Assembly (NCBI RefSeq): GCF_003990335.1
Contig: NZ_CP034683.1
Span: 3,207,501-3,271,500 of the forward strand
Reading direction: 5' to 3'
DNA: 64,000 bases
DNA from: Rheinheimera mangrovi
GTDB lineage: Bacteria > Pseudomonadota > Gammaproteobacteria > Enterobacterales > Alteromonadaceae
This document shows, in pieces, positions 53,679-62,594 of the stretch. The notes beneath the pieces are model-generated. The model saw only the letters and a list, made by a program, of their open reading frames with translations, did no database searches and was not told the origin of the DNA. Within the stretch, counting starts at the first letter, position 1; every line of letters starts with the position of its first letter. The position numbers and the translations under genes are program-made.

Positions 53679-56600
53679 TTGCCTGTTTTAGCCCTATTGC
53701 GCTACGTTTGTGGCTTGTTGCTGCTTTGTTGCTTTTGCAAATCTGCAATAGCTGCATCGCTATTACAGCCATTAACCCCTGATCAAAACTTATCTCAAGG
53801 TTCAGTCAATGATTTGTTGCTCGACCGCCAGGGATTTTTATGGGTTGCAACGGATGCAGGTTTAAACCGGTACGATGGTTATAACAATTTAGTGATTGGT
53901 GCTGACTCTCCGCAATTACAAAGTCTGGCTTTTACTCAATTAGTGTTAGATGCAAAACAGCGTTTATGGGCTTTAGCACCACGTTCAGGTTTATATAGTT
54001 TTGATCCCGTCAAAGCCCAGCTGTTTTTGCATGGTTCTTTACCGGGGACTGCGACCCCCGAAAACCGCTTTGTCAATTTAACCCTGGCCGATAACGACGA
54101 TTTACTGCTCAGTAGCAGAACTGATCTTTACAGCTATCAAACAGAAACCGGCCAATTGACTACTTTAGCCACGCTGGCTGACATAGGTTTAAGCGATGCT
54201 TTGATCAGGACACTGCTCAACACCAAAGACTGGGTTTTACTTGGCACCAGCCATGGTTTAGTGCTTTACCATAAAGAAAGTAAAAAACTCCAGCTTGTGC
54301 CTCATTTACCTCAGGGTCAGGTCTTAGATTATCAGCGCCATGTAAAATCTTTACTGATCCATCATCAACATCTGTTGATTGGTACAGTCGAAGGTTTGTA
54401 CCAACTCGAGTTGGATGCTATTGCACAGTTCCTGAAAACAGGGCAAGCCCCCGCCACCAAAGAGCTGATTGCCGGGCCAAATGTCTGGCAAATACATATG
54501 CACTCTGATGACATATTGCTGGGCACAGAACGTGGTTTAGTGCGTTATACACCAGAGCTGAACAGTACGGAACTGGTGCTGAAATTCAGCGACAGTAATT
54601 TTAATTTATCCGATGACAATGTAGTGGCAATGCAAGAAGATGGTCAGGGTGGCTATTGGCTCGGCAGCCGCTTTGATGGTGCTTATTACTGGCATCCGCG
54701 TAGTAAGGCTATTCGCAGTTTCAGCCGCACAGGGCCTCAGGCTTTAAGTAATGACAAAATCATCTCTGTTATCGAGAAAAACAGAGAAGAGCTTTGGCTT
54801 GGCAGCCGCAATGGCCTGAACTTATTAAACCTGAAAACTGAGCAGGTGCAGCATTTTCTGGTCAACCCTGATCCAAAAGCCGTCTGGCATACCAGCACCA
54901 TCACAAATTTATCCATGGATAAAGCAGGTGACTTGTGGTTTTTATCCTCCAGCGGTTTAAACTATTTTTCAGTTCAAAACAAAGAATTGCAGCAACCTAA
55001 GCTAAAGGAGCCAGAGCAAAAAAAGGTACTGGACGTAGCACGCCCCGGCAGTTGGCTCAACCAACACCACCCCTTTTATCTGCTAACGCCACAAAGTTTC
55101 TACCTATACAGTACAGAAACCGGCCAACTGAACGAACTGACAGAATTAACTAAAAAGCTGCCTGCCAGTGAGGTCAGAGTTATTTTAGGAAAATGGCCAG
55201 GTAAGCCAGATTGGCTGGTACTCTCGGCCTATGAAAAGCTTTGGTTATTTAATGAAAAAACTGCAGAGTTAAAGCTGTTATACCAGGCAGAAACCAATCC
55301 GGCTTTTAGTATGCGTTTTGCCGATAAGATGGCGCTGGATAAAAATAATACCCTTTGGTTTAGCGCCTCAGATATTGGCTTACTGGCTTTTGATGCCAGT
55401 ACTATGCAGTTGAAGCATCATTTTCATAGTAAAAACAAACTCAATACCAACGTGGTTTACGCTGTGAACAATGATCAATTGGGGCATATCTGGTTTTCCA
55501 GCCTGCATGGCGTATCCTCTTTAAATGTCGATACTTTGCATATTGAGCAGTTCAGTAAAAAAGACGGCTTAACCAGTAACGAATTTATCAGTCAAAGCAG
55601 CACAGCTTTAAGTAACGGCGAAATGGCTTTTGGCTCTATCCGCGGAATTAACTTACTGTCTCCGGTGATGTTGACAGAACCCAGACGTAAACCCCGTATT
55701 GTTATTACCCAACTTGATTTGTTGTCTTCCCCCGTCGAAAGTCCGATGACTGATTTATCTGGTCAGCTTTTTACTCTGCCTTACGACAGTCAGGGGTTAA
55801 CCATCAGTTACTCCAGTCTGAATTTTCGTGACAGCAGCAAAATGCGTTATCGGTACTGGCTGGATGGCCCACAGCGTCTGGTATTTCCGGAGCAAAGCTC
55901 AAGCTCAGTGATGTTTCCGCAACTGACGCCTGGTGATTACCAATTTAATGTAGTAGCTGTATCTCCCGTGACCGGGCTTGAGAGCGAAGTCGCAACTTTG
56001 CGTCTTAACGTACAACCAGCCCCATGGCTCAGTCATTGGGCTTATATAGCCTACGCTTCAGTTTCTTTGATCATCATGTTGTTTTACTTACGCACCCGAC
56101 AAAAACAACAGCGCATGCTAAAACTAGCCCACGCCAAAGTAACAGCCAGTGAGCAGCGCTTAAAACAAGCGCTGGACTCTATAGACAGTGGAGCCTGGGA
56201 ATGGCATGCCCGTAAAAATATTATGTTTGCTTCGCGTATATACAGCATGCTGGGTTATCAGGAAGCACTGAATCCGCTGGCGATGAGCCAACATTTATCC
56301 TTGTTGCATCCGGAAGATAAAGACGCTTACCAGCAGTCCTGGCAAAAGCTGATGCAAACACCGGATAAAACCTTTGACCATACCTACCGCATGCAGCATA
56401 AAAACGGTAAATGGCTCTGGTTCCGTGATATAGGCAAAGTGGCTGAAGTGGATGACGAAGGTCAGCCAGAGCGGGTGATTGGTACCTTCAGCAATATCAC
56501 AGAAACCCGCGCCAACCAGGAAAAAGCCCGGTTATTTGGCGAAGCTTTCCAGCAAACCCGTGACTGGGTGGTGATTTTAGATGCCAACCAGCGTGTTATT

Positions 56601-58184
56601 GCCGCCAACCAGTCGTTTGCCGATGTGTTTGGTTCAGTGGACCAGTATCTGGTCAGCCCTAAAACCCACCATTTGGGGATCAGCTTACAACGTCGTCGTT
56701 TTTACACTGCGTTGTTACGTGGTTTAACCGTCAACCAGCACTGGCAAGGTGAAGAACTGGTGCATACGCCGGATGGCAAAGAGCGCCCTACCCTGATTAA
56801 CATCAGCGCTATTGGCGATATAGATAAGGTGGAGTTTTTTGTGTTGGTATTTACCGACATTACTGCGCAAAAAGTAGCAGAAGAGGAATTACGCTATTTA
56901 GCCAGCTACGACTCGCTAACCGGATTACCTAATCGTACTCTGCTGATGGACCGTATTCAGCATGGCATCGATCAAGCCAAAAGAGCAAAAAAATCTCTGG
57001 CCTTGTGTTTTATCGATTTGGATAAATTTAAGCAGGTGAACGATTCCTTAGGCCATGATGTTGGTGATCAATTGCTACAGGAAGTGGCTAAACGTTTACG
57101 CAATACCTTAAGAGAAACCGATACCATAGCGCGCTTGGGCGGTGATGAATTTGTCGTGCTGCTGGAAAGCTATAAAAACGATGACAATATCAGCCATGTA
57201 GCGCGCAAAATGCTGCAATCCATTGGCGAGCCCATGCAACTGGGTTCTCACACCGTCAGCGTATCACCCAGCATAGGCATCGCGGTCTACCCCGACGATG
57301 CGCTTGACGCCAATTCGTTACTAAAACATGCAGACGTGGCTATGTATCACGCCAAAGATTTAGGCCGTAACAACTTCCAGTTTTTTATTGCCGAAATGAA
57401 TGAAAAAGCCCATATGCAGCTGGCCAAAGAAACCCAGTTGCGGCAGGCTTTTAAAGATGGCGAATTTATCAACTATTACCAGCCTATTGTCGATTGTCGC
57501 AGCCAGTCCGTCATTGGTGTTGAAGTCTTGATGCGTTGGATCCATAAAGGCAGCTTTATTCCACCAACTGAATTTATTCCTATGGCGGAAGATTTACGCC
57601 TGATCATCCCTATGACATTGTCTTTGCTGGAACGGGCATTGGTTGATTTACAACAATGGCGTCAGGCTGGCTTAGATTTGTATTTATCCGTCAATTTATC
57701 CACCAGCCATTTAGAACAACTCTCTTTGGCAGAACACACTGAAAAACTACTGGACAAGTATCAGCTACCAGCATCGTGCCTGCGTTTTGAGGTGACTGAA
57801 AGCGCGTTAATGCGGGATCACGAAAAAGCCATTACTACTATGCTGGCACTGAACCAACTGGGTATTCAGCTGGCACTGGACGACTTTGGAACTGGTTATT
57901 CTTCATTAAAATATTTAAAAGAATTGCCAATAGATGCGATAAAAATCGACCGCAGTTTTGTTAAAGACATCGGCATAGATCCAGACGATGAAACTATTAT
58001 TGAAGCGATTTTATCAATGGCAGGCAGCTTAGGCATGAGTTGTGTCGCCGAAGGCGTGGAAACCGAACAACAACTGGCATTTTTCAGCAGCCGCCAGTGT
58101 TATCTCATTCAGGGGTATTTATTCGCTAAACCTATGCCAGCTATTGAGTTAATTAACTGGCTGCATAGTGAGCATTTGAATTAA
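53679..58184 (+). CDS. Two-component-regulator-propeller/PAS/GGDEF/EAL c-di-GMP protein
   Basis: A 1501-residue protein. Signal/anchor (about 1-25), beta-propeller sensor (about 30-680, repeated DRQGFLWVATDAGLNRYDGY-type units), a Y_Y_Y domain (about 700-780), a transmembrane helix near 790-810, PAS domains (about 830-950 and 965-1070), GGDEF (about 1080-1240; GGDEF intact with RETD five residues before it, matching the inhibitory RxxD site) and EAL (about 1255-1495; EVLMRW, DDFGTGYSSL and KIDRSF present). Both cyclase and phosphodiesterase activities are possible. The TTG start has GAGGAA six bases upstream. An unusually large sensor for carbohydrates or similar ligands (inference). Confidence 0.9.
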   Translation: MPVLALLRYVCGLLLLCCFCKSAIAASLLQPLTPDQNLSQGSVNDLLLDRQGFLWVATDAGLNRYDGYNNLVIGADSPQLQSLAFTQLVLDAKQRLWALAPRSGLYSFDPVKAQLFLHGSLPGTATPENRFVNLTLADNDDLLLSSRTDLYSYQTETGQLTTLATLADIGLSDALIRTLLNTKDWVLLGTSHGLVLYHKESKKLQLVPHLPQGQVLDYQRHVKSLLIHHQHLLIGTVEGLYQLELDAIAQFLKTGQAPATKELIAGPNVWQIHMHSDDILLGTERGLVRYTPELNSTELVLKFSDSNFNLSDDNVVAMQEDGQGGYWLGSRFDGAYYWHPRSKAIRSFSRTGPQALSNDKIISVIEKNREELWLGSRNGLNLLNLKTEQVQHFLVNPDPKAVWHTSTITNLSMDKAGDLWFLSSSGLNYFSVQNKELQQPKLKEPEQKKVLDVARPGSWLNQHHPFYLLTPQSFYLYSTETGQLNELTELTKKLPASEVRVILGKWPGKPDWLVLSAYEKLWLFNEKTAELKLLYQAETNPAFSMRFADKMALDKNNTLWFSASDIGLLAFDASTMQLKHHFHSKNKLNTNVVYAVNNDQLGHIWFSSLHGVSSLNVDTLHIEQFSKKDGLTSNEFISQSSTALSNGEMAFGSIRGINLLSPVMLTEPRRKPRIVITQLDLLSSPVESPMTDLSGQLFTLPYDSQGLTISYSSLNFRDSSKMRYRYWLDGPQRLVFPEQSSSSVMFPQLTPGDYQFNVVAVSPVTGLESEVATLRLNVQPAPWLSHWAYIAYASVSLIIMLFYLRTRQKQQRMLKLAHAKVTASEQRLKQALDSIDSGAWEWHARKNIMFASRIYSMLGYQEALNPLAMSQHLSLLHPEDKDAYQQSWQKLMQTPDKTFDHTYRMQHKNGKWLWFRDIGKVAEVDDEGQPERVIGTFSNITETRANQEKARLFGEAFQQTRDWVVILDANQRVIAANQSFADVFGSVDQYLVSPKTHHLGISLQRRRFYTALLRGLTVNQHWQGEELVHTPDGKERPTLINISAIGDIDKVEFFVLVFTDITAQKVAEEELRYLASYDSLTGLPNRTLLMDRIQHGIDQAKRAKKSLALCFIDLDKFKQVNDSLGHDVGDQLLQEVAKRLRNTLRETDTIARLGGDEFVVLLESYKNDDNISHVARKMLQSIGEPMQLGSHTVSVSPSIGIAVYPDDALDANSLLKHADVAMYHAKDLGRNNFQFFIAEMNEKAHMQLAKETQLRQAFKDGEFINYYQPIVDCRSQSVIGVEVLMRWIHKGSFIPPTEFIPMAEDLRLIIPMTLSLLERALVDLQQWRQAGLDLYLSVNLSTSHLEQLSLAEHTEKLLDKYQLPASCLRFEVTESALMRDHEKAITTMLALNQLGIQLALDDFGTGYSSLKYLKELPIDAIKIDRSFVKDIGIDPDDETIIEAILSMAGSLGMSCVAEGVETEQQLAFFSSRQCYLIQGYLFAKPMPAIELINWLHSEHLN

Positions 58185-58200
58185 GCGCTGCGTATTTGGC

Positions 58201-58562
58201 GCCACAGCTTTGTTGGCTTCGCGCTTTCGCCCCAGTCACATAGACAACTATGCTCCTGGGGTCTCAACCCCTTGCCGCCTCGCTGTAACACCAACTACTT
58301 TGCGCTACGCACTGAAAAATTAAAGCCACAGCTTTGTTGGCTTCGCGTTTTCGCCCCAGTCACATAGATAACTATGCTGCAGGGGTTTCAACCCCTTGCC
58401 GCCTCGCGGTAACACCAACTACTTTGTACTACGCACTGAAAAATTAAAGCCACAGTTTTGTTGGCTTCGCGCTTTCGCCCCAGTCACATAGACAACTATG
58501 CTCCTGGGGTCTCAACCCCTTGCCGCCTCGCTGTAACACCAACTACTTTGCGCTACGCACGC
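58201..58562. repeat. Three tandem 124-bp hairpin repeats (same family as 29674-29798)
   Basis: Units start at 58201, 58325 and 58449, each with GCCACAGCTTTGTTGGCTTC, a hairpin core (CCCCAGTCACATAG then ACTATGCTCCTGGGG) and GTAACACCAACTACTTTG. They match the minus-strand reading of the 125-bp repeat at 29674-29798. The array lies just outside the last integron attC. No coding frame is convincing. Confidence 0.9.
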
Positions 58563-58607
58563 CGAGGTGCTTGTTTGGGCTGGCCGTTTTATTTGAGGGT
58601 GGATAGG

Positions 58608-58683
58608 TGGTAACGCTTAGCGCACGCGCGCGAAAGCCAGCGTCCCAGCGACCGCAGGGAGAGAGTGATGCGCCTTGTTATGC
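58608..58683 (-). other. attC-like integron site A (3' end of array)
   Basis: Left arm GGTAACGCTTAGCGCAC and right arm GTGATGCGCCTTGTTATGC form an imperfect dyad; the R'-type core is GTTATGC (58677-58683). It lies downstream of the TPR-like cassette gene, whose stop codon is inside it. Weaker pairing than sites B-D. Confidence 0.6.
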
Positions 58684-59298
58684 GTGTATAGCACGAAGCT
58701 CATTTACCACGCCTTTATATTCTTTACCCACCAAACCAAGACTTTGATGGACGCGAAAACCTGACTTTTTTATTTTGGCGGCGTCGAATGCCATGCGAGC
58801 ATGTTTAGCTGCTAGCTCCTTACCACCAATTGCAGCGGCAATAATGGCCTTTGCTGCATGCCAACGAAAATGATCGACTGGAAACATTAAACGCTGCTGA
58901 TGTTCATCTAAAACTTCGCTGGCAGACTGATATAAGTTAATAAGTTTGTTCTCTACAATGAGCATTGGATAGCGAATATATGCATCGGTTTTTAAATTTG
59001 GAAAGGCCGACTCTCTTTCTAAGGCCTTACCATAAGCGTTGATCGCGTTTTCAATTTCACCTTTGGCGACATATGCGGTCGCCATATCGCAGTAGGCCTG
59101 AGCATGATCGAAGTCATCCTCTAGAGCGAAGTAATGTTGTAGTAGTGAAAGAGCAACATCAGGCTCAGTGCTAGCAATGGTACAAGCCTGGATTCGCAAA
59201 TACTGGTCTTTGCGGCGAGCGCGCTTAAGCTTTTCGAAGAACTTGTTTTCAATTTCTTCGCTCCACTCTTCGTTCCTATACCAATCTTCGCTACTCAC
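58678..59298 (-). CDS. Cassette gene: TPR-like protein
   Basis: A 206-residue soluble protein starting at a GTG (59298) with AAGGAAG seven bases upstream. Residues about 45-110 have the TPR helix pattern (ALSLLQHYFALEDDFDHAQA and AYVAKGEIENAINAYGKALE). The rest is helical and charged. It lies between attC A and attC B on the minus strand, so it is a mobile integron cassette. Function unknown. Confidence 0.78.
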   Translation of the reverse strand: MSSEDWYRNEEWSEEIENKFFEKLKRARRKDQYLRIQACTIASTEPDVALSLLQHYFALEDDFDHAQAYCDMATAYVAKGEIENAINAYGKALERESAFPNLKTDAYIRYPMLIVENKLINLYQSASEVLDEHQQRLMFPVDHFRWHAAKAIIAAAIGGKELAAKHARMAFDAAKIKKSGFRVHQSLGLVGKEYKGVVNELRAIHA

Positions 59299-59314
59299 GC
59301 GGCACTTCCTTCAC

Positions 59315-59394
59315 GCATAACTATCGCCTAAACGCAAGCAACTTGTTGCGAGTCCTGCGGCCGCAGGCCGCATTGTTTAAGACGCTTGTTATGA
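59315..59394 (-). other. attC integron recombination site B
   Basis: GCATAACTATCGCCTAAAC at the left and the complement of TCATAACAAGCGTCTTAAAC at the right form a long imperfect dyad (16 or so pairs) around CCTGCGGCCGCAGG. The right arm has an extra base, which orients the site to the minus strand like the genes. Core sites GCATAAC and GTTATGA. Length 80 bp, within the normal range for attC. Confidence 0.85.
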
Positions 59395-59694
59395 ATTGTT
59401 TTGCAGAAGGATTGTTTCACTGAAATCACTCTTGAATGCATCCAATTCATAAGGCTCGCCTGCCATATCAAGATACAACGAAAATAGCACTGGTTTTCCA
59501 TCATCATCGGTCAGTTCAAACTCTGCGCAAGCTGAACCAAAGCTACGCTGTGAATGATTGATTCCAATCTTTAAGCTACCCATCCTGCCATCATCCATTG
59601 ATTCTACTTGTAACGATTTTGCGTCATACGCTAGATCTGCTCGCGCAAATAGTTCATTTAGGATTCGAGCTTCAACGTCCGTTGGGTTTCGCAT
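59389..59694 (-). CDS. Cassette gene: DUF6984-like protein
   Basis: 101 residues from the ATG at 59694 with a GAG site at normal distance; the leader after the cassette boundary is only about 15 bases, as is usual in cassettes. The C-terminal FELTDDDGKPVLFSLYLDMAGEPYELDAFKSDF resembles the end of the DUF6984 family. Its stop codon overlaps the core of attC B. Small and cytoplasmic; function unknown. Confidence 0.68.
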   Translation of the reverse strand: MRNPTDVEARILNELFARADLAYDAKSLQVESMDDGRMGSLKIGINHSQRSFGSACAEFELTDDDGKPVLFSLYLDMAGEPYELDAFKSDFSETILLQNNS

Positions 59695-59703
59695 AATCAA
59701 AAC

Positions 59704-59775
59704 TCATAACGCCGTGCTCAACGGCAGTTTGTAAGTCGAGGTTTTGTGGATTACTTTTGCGCAGCAAAACCACAA
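59704..59775 (-). other. attC site C, left half (interrupted by an IS)
   Basis: TCATAACGCCGTGCTCAAC and CAGTTTGTAAGTCG at 59704-59738 pair with the complements in 61005-61067 when the IS at 59776-61004 is removed. A hairpin GGTTTTGTGG...CCACAA completes the structure. The rebuilt site would be about 132 bp, long for attC. Confidence 0.8.
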
Positions 59776-59793
59776 TGAATCGCCACCAATAAA

Positions 59794-60624
59794 CTAGACA
59801 CTTCCCAGCCGTTCTTGGTAACGGTTTTCATACTCTACCGGTGACAGCAGATTATTGGAACCATGTTTCCGTTTACTGTTGTAAAACATTTCAATGTAAT
59901 CAAACACATCACTTCTGGCCTCATCACGCGTCGTGTAGACTTTCCGCTTGATCCGCTCTCGCTTTAACAACTGGAAGAAGCTTTCTGCCACTGCATTGTC
60001 ATGACAGTTTCCGCGTCTGCTCATGCTGCCTTGTAAGCCATGAGTTTTCAGGAATGCCTGCCAGTCATGGCTGGTGTATTGGCTCCCTTGGTCGGAGTGA
60101 ACCATCACCTGTTTTTTAGGCTGACGTCGCCACACGGCCATCAGCAATGCGTTCAGCACAATATCTTTGCTGATTTGGGAATGCATCGACCAGCCAACAA
60201 CCTTGCGCGAGAACAAATCCACAACCACAGCCAAATACAGCCACCCCTCATGCGTGCGGATGTACGTGATATCAGTTACCCATACCTCGTCAGGCACTAA
60301 CGGATTAAACTGCCGCTGCAAGCGGTTCGGCGTAATGATATGGCTGTCCCCCTTACGTGATCTGGGTTTGCGATATCCAACCTGTGCTTTAAGCCCTTCG
60401 GATTGCATCAACCGGTATACCCGGTTAATGCCGCAAGACTCGCCGAAATCACGTAAATCAGAATGAATTTTACGGTAGCCATACACACAACCAGACTCCA
60501 GCCAAAACTGTTTTATTAATCCTGTCAGCCGCCGGTTTGCTTTATCGCGTTTCGACAGCGATGCCTTACTCCACGCATAGTATCCACTGGGATGCACATC
60601 CAACATGTTACAAAGCCAGCGCAC
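59794..60624 (-). CDS. IS3-family transposase OrfB (second IS type)
   Basis: A 276-residue integrase-core protein with D in VWVTDITYI, D in VMVHSDQGSQY and E in DNAVAESFFQLLKRE. Related to but distinct from the OrfB at 11212-12048 (about the same length and motif order). Probably made as an OrfAB fusion by frameshifting at the A-rich CTAAAAAAAG stretch near the end of orfA. It appears intact. Confidence 0.94.
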   Translation of the reverse strand: MRWLCNMLDVHPSGYYAWSKASLSKRDKANRRLTGLIKQFWLESGCVYGYRKIHSDLRDFGESCGINRVYRLMQSEGLKAQVGYRKPRSRKGDSHIITPNRLQRQFNPLVPDEVWVTDITYIRTHEGWLYLAVVVDLFSRKVVGWSMHSQISKDIVLNALLMAVWRRQPKKQVMVHSDQGSQYTSHDWQAFLKTHGLQGSMSRRGNCHDNAVAESFFQLLKRERIKRKVYTTRDEARSDVFDYIEMFYNSKRKHGSNNLLSPVEYENRYQERLGSV

Positions 60625-60662
60625 CGGCCAGCTGTCGCAGTGTTCTTTAATGAAGGCGTATC

Positions 60663-60941
60663 TTAGTCGGACAGCTTTGCGAAGTACGCCGCGGCTTTTT
60701 TTAGAATGTCGCGCTCTTCGGTGGCTCGCTTCAGCTCTTTTTGCAGTCGCTTAATCTCGGCCTGAGCGTCAGCCAAATCATTATGCTGTTGTTTGTCAGG
60801 ACCGTACTTTTTAATCCAGGCGTACAGGCTGTGCGTGGTGATATCGAGCCGTTTGGCAACATCCGCAACTGAATGGCCGCGATCAACGACCTGCTTAACT
60901 GCTTCGATTCTGAATTCTTCGGGGTAACGTTTACTGCTCAT
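60663..60941 (-). CDS. IS3-family transposase OrfA (second IS type)
   Basis: About 92 residues: helix-turn-helix (EFRIEAVKQVVDRGHSVADV...THSLYAWI) and a coiled coil (AQAEIKRLQKELKRATEER). Start at the ATG at 60941 with GAGG five bases upstream; the GTG six bases earlier is less likely. Seven A residues near codon 85 (ILKKAA) form a likely -1 slippery site. Confidence 0.92.
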   Translation of the reverse strand: MSSKRYPEEFRIEAVKQVVDRGHSVADVAKRLDITTHSLYAWIKKYGPDKQQHNDLADAQAEIKRLQKELKRATEERDILKKAAAYFAKLSD

Positions 60942-61004
60942 AGGCACCTCTCTTTGAGTTAGTTTATCTAACTGAAAGGTGTCTAGGAAATTAGTGGCGA
61001 TTCA

Positions 61005-61067
61005 CAAAGCCGCGACTTACAAACTGTCCAGCGCACGTAGTGCGTGAGTTGGAGCACTTTGTTAGGT
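61005..61067 (-). other. attC site C, right half (interrupted by an IS)
   Basis: Holds CGACTTACAAACTG and GAGTTGGAGCACTTTGTTAGG, complementary to the left half at 59704-59738. Core GTTAGGT at 61061-61067. The extra C in the GCTCC/GAGC pairing orients the site to the minus strand. Confidence 0.8.
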
Positions 61068-61071
61068 AACT

Positions 61072-61355
61072 TTACTCCATGACCTTGAAATTACGCAGGT
61101 GGTATTGAACTCTATGATCAGTTAGCCACCTAGAATAGTTTATGTCTATATATTCAGGATACCCATAAACCTTATTAAATCTTACCTCTAGACCAGGAGG
61201 TGAGCTAGACCTTTCATTTTTCAGAGTTTCAAACACCCTCTCTACTGTTCCAAATTGAGAAGCTTTTTCTACAGTTAATGCGCAAGTACCGAACTTCGTA
61301 AGCTTTCCATTTCTCACTTCAACCTCAATTCCAACTTTAGGAGTTGAGCACTCAT
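61072..61355 (-). pseudogene. Cassette gene remnant: C-terminal part of a DUF6174-like protein
   Basis: The open frame runs from the IS border (61355) to a stop at 61072 with no valid start inside: it begins ECSTPKVGIEVEVRNGKLTK. This resembles DUF6174 proteins, which have a Cys-Pro segment before VRNG and later V-x-YGYP-x-YIDIDY-like motifs (here KVYGYPEYIDINYS). The first part was removed or separated by the IS. A GTG at 61317 could restart translation. Confidence 0.65.
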
Positions 61356-61371
61356 TGGACTTCCCCCAATC

Positions 61372-62208
61372 TCATAGACACTCGTTAACCTCGTTGAGAT
61401 TAGCTTTTTCCTCATAATCTGCTGGTGATAACTGTCCTAAATGACTGTGTCTGCGCCGACGGTTATAAAATACCTCGATGTACTCAAAAATGTCACTACG
61501 CGCTTCTTCACGGTTGTTATAAATTCTCCGTTTAATCTGCTCTTTTTTCAGTGAACTAAAGAAGGATTCGGCAACCGCATTATCCCAACAGTTACCGCGC
61601 CGACTCATGCTGGCTGAGAGTTTGTGTGTATCCAGAAATCGTTTCCATTCATCGCTACTGAACTGGGAGCCTTGGTCAGAATGTATGATGACCGGTTGTT
61701 TCGGTTTCCTGCGCCAGACAGCCATTAACAACGCATCAAGCACAATTTCTTTCGCCAGCGTGGCCTTCATCGACCAACCAATGACTCGTCGAGAGTACAG
61801 ATCTAACACTACGGCAAGATATAAAAAGCCCTCGTAGGTTCTGATATAGGTGATATCAGTTACCCAGGCTTTATTTGGCTCGTTATAAGTAAATTCACGC
61901 TGTAACTGGTTTTTTGCCGGTACAGCGGGTTTACCCGCACGATAACGTGGCGTTTTATAACCACGAATAGCTTTGAGGCCAGCCAAATTCATCAAGCGAG
62001 CTACGCGATTCTCCGAGCAGGTTTCACCGGCTTCACGTAAATCAACATGGATACGAGGGCTGCCATAAATGCCGCCGCTTTCAAGCCATGACTCTTTAAT
62101 CAGTGCCGTTAAACGCTGGTTCTCACGTGCTCTGTTTGATTCAGGCTGCTTCAGCCATTGATAATAGCCGCTGTGATGGACACGCAGCATGGTACACATC
62201 AACCGCAC
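61372..62208 (-). CDS. IS3-family transposase OrfB, copy 2
   Basis: A 278-residue protein identical in sequence to the OrfB at 11212-12048, with the same D, D, E residues. The identity indicates recent transposition or gene conversion within this genome. Intact. Confidence 0.95.
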   Translation of the reverse strand: MRLMCTMLRVHHSGYYQWLKQPESNRARENQRLTALIKESWLESGGIYGSPRIHVDLREAGETCSENRVARLMNLAGLKAIRGYKTPRYRAGKPAVPAKNQLQREFTYNEPNKAWVTDITYIRTYEGFLYLAVVLDLYSRRVIGWSMKATLAKEIVLDALLMAVWRRKPKQPVIIHSDQGSQFSSDEWKRFLDTHKLSASMSRRGNCWDNAVAESFFSSLKKEQIKRRIYNNREEARSDIFEYIEVFYNRRRRHSHLGQLSPADYEEKANLNEVNECL

Positions 62209-62246
62209 AGGATGGCAGTTCTGGTTATCGCGGATAAAGGCATACC

Positions 62247-62534
62247 TTAACTGAACTGCTTGGCAAAGTATGCGGCGGCCTTTTTTAGGATGTCCCGCTC
62301 TTCTTCAGCCCGTTTTAAAGCGGCTTTTAGCCTGGCATTTTCAGCGGCTAAATCCTGCTGCTGCGTCACTACAGGATCTGGATTAGTGGCCTGATTATGT
62401 TCCTTGAGCCACTTATAAAGGCTGTTGTCTGATACGCCTAAGCGCTCAGATACATCTTTAACGGAATATCCACGTTCTGTGATTTGTTTGATAGCTTCGG
62501 CTTTGAATTCTGGTGTAAAACGTTGCTTGGACAT
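62247..62534 (-). CDS. IS3-family transposase OrfA, copy 2
   Basis: A 95-residue protein identical to the OrfA at 10886-11173, with the same AGGAGGG ribosome-binding site and the same A-AAA-AAG slippery heptamer (CTTTTTTAGG on the plus strand at 62280-62289). Confidence 0.95.
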   Translation of the reverse strand: MSKQRFTPEFKAEAIKQITERGYSVKDVSERLGVSDNSLYKWLKEHNQATNPDPVVTQQQDLAAENARLKAALKRAEEERDILKKAAAYFAKQFS

Positions 62535-62594
62535 GGTGCCCTCCTAAAGTTGTATTTTAACCTAAGGAGTGTCTAGTGTTTTAGGGGAAGTCCA

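Larger units (their letters stand above)
59776..61004 (-). mobile_element. IS3-family insertion sequence, second type (1229 bp), inside attC C
   Basis: The ends are TGAATCGCCACCAATAAAC (left) and the complement of TGAATCGCCACTAATTTCC (right), an imperfect inverted repeat that continues into CTAGACAC. It is flanked by a 3-bp CAA direct repeat (59773-59775 and 61005-61007). It encodes orfA and orfB on the minus strand and differs in sequence from the 1239-bp element. Confidence 0.94.
61356..62594 (-). mobile_element. IS3-family insertion sequence, copy 2 (1239 bp, inverted relative to copy 1)
   Basis: Same ends as copy 1 (TGGACTTCCCCC on the left and AGGGGAAGTCCA on the right), the same length, and both encoded proteins are identical to those of 10826-12064. 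The flanks CAT (left) and TAC (right) do not match, so no target duplication remains; this suggests a rearrangement after insertion. Confidence 0.95.

Noticed and set aside
10826..62594. The whole 51-kb segment as a composite transposon between the two identical IS copies
   Set aside because: Most genes between are core housekeeping genes with normal order, the IS are inverted, and copy 1 has its own private target duplication.
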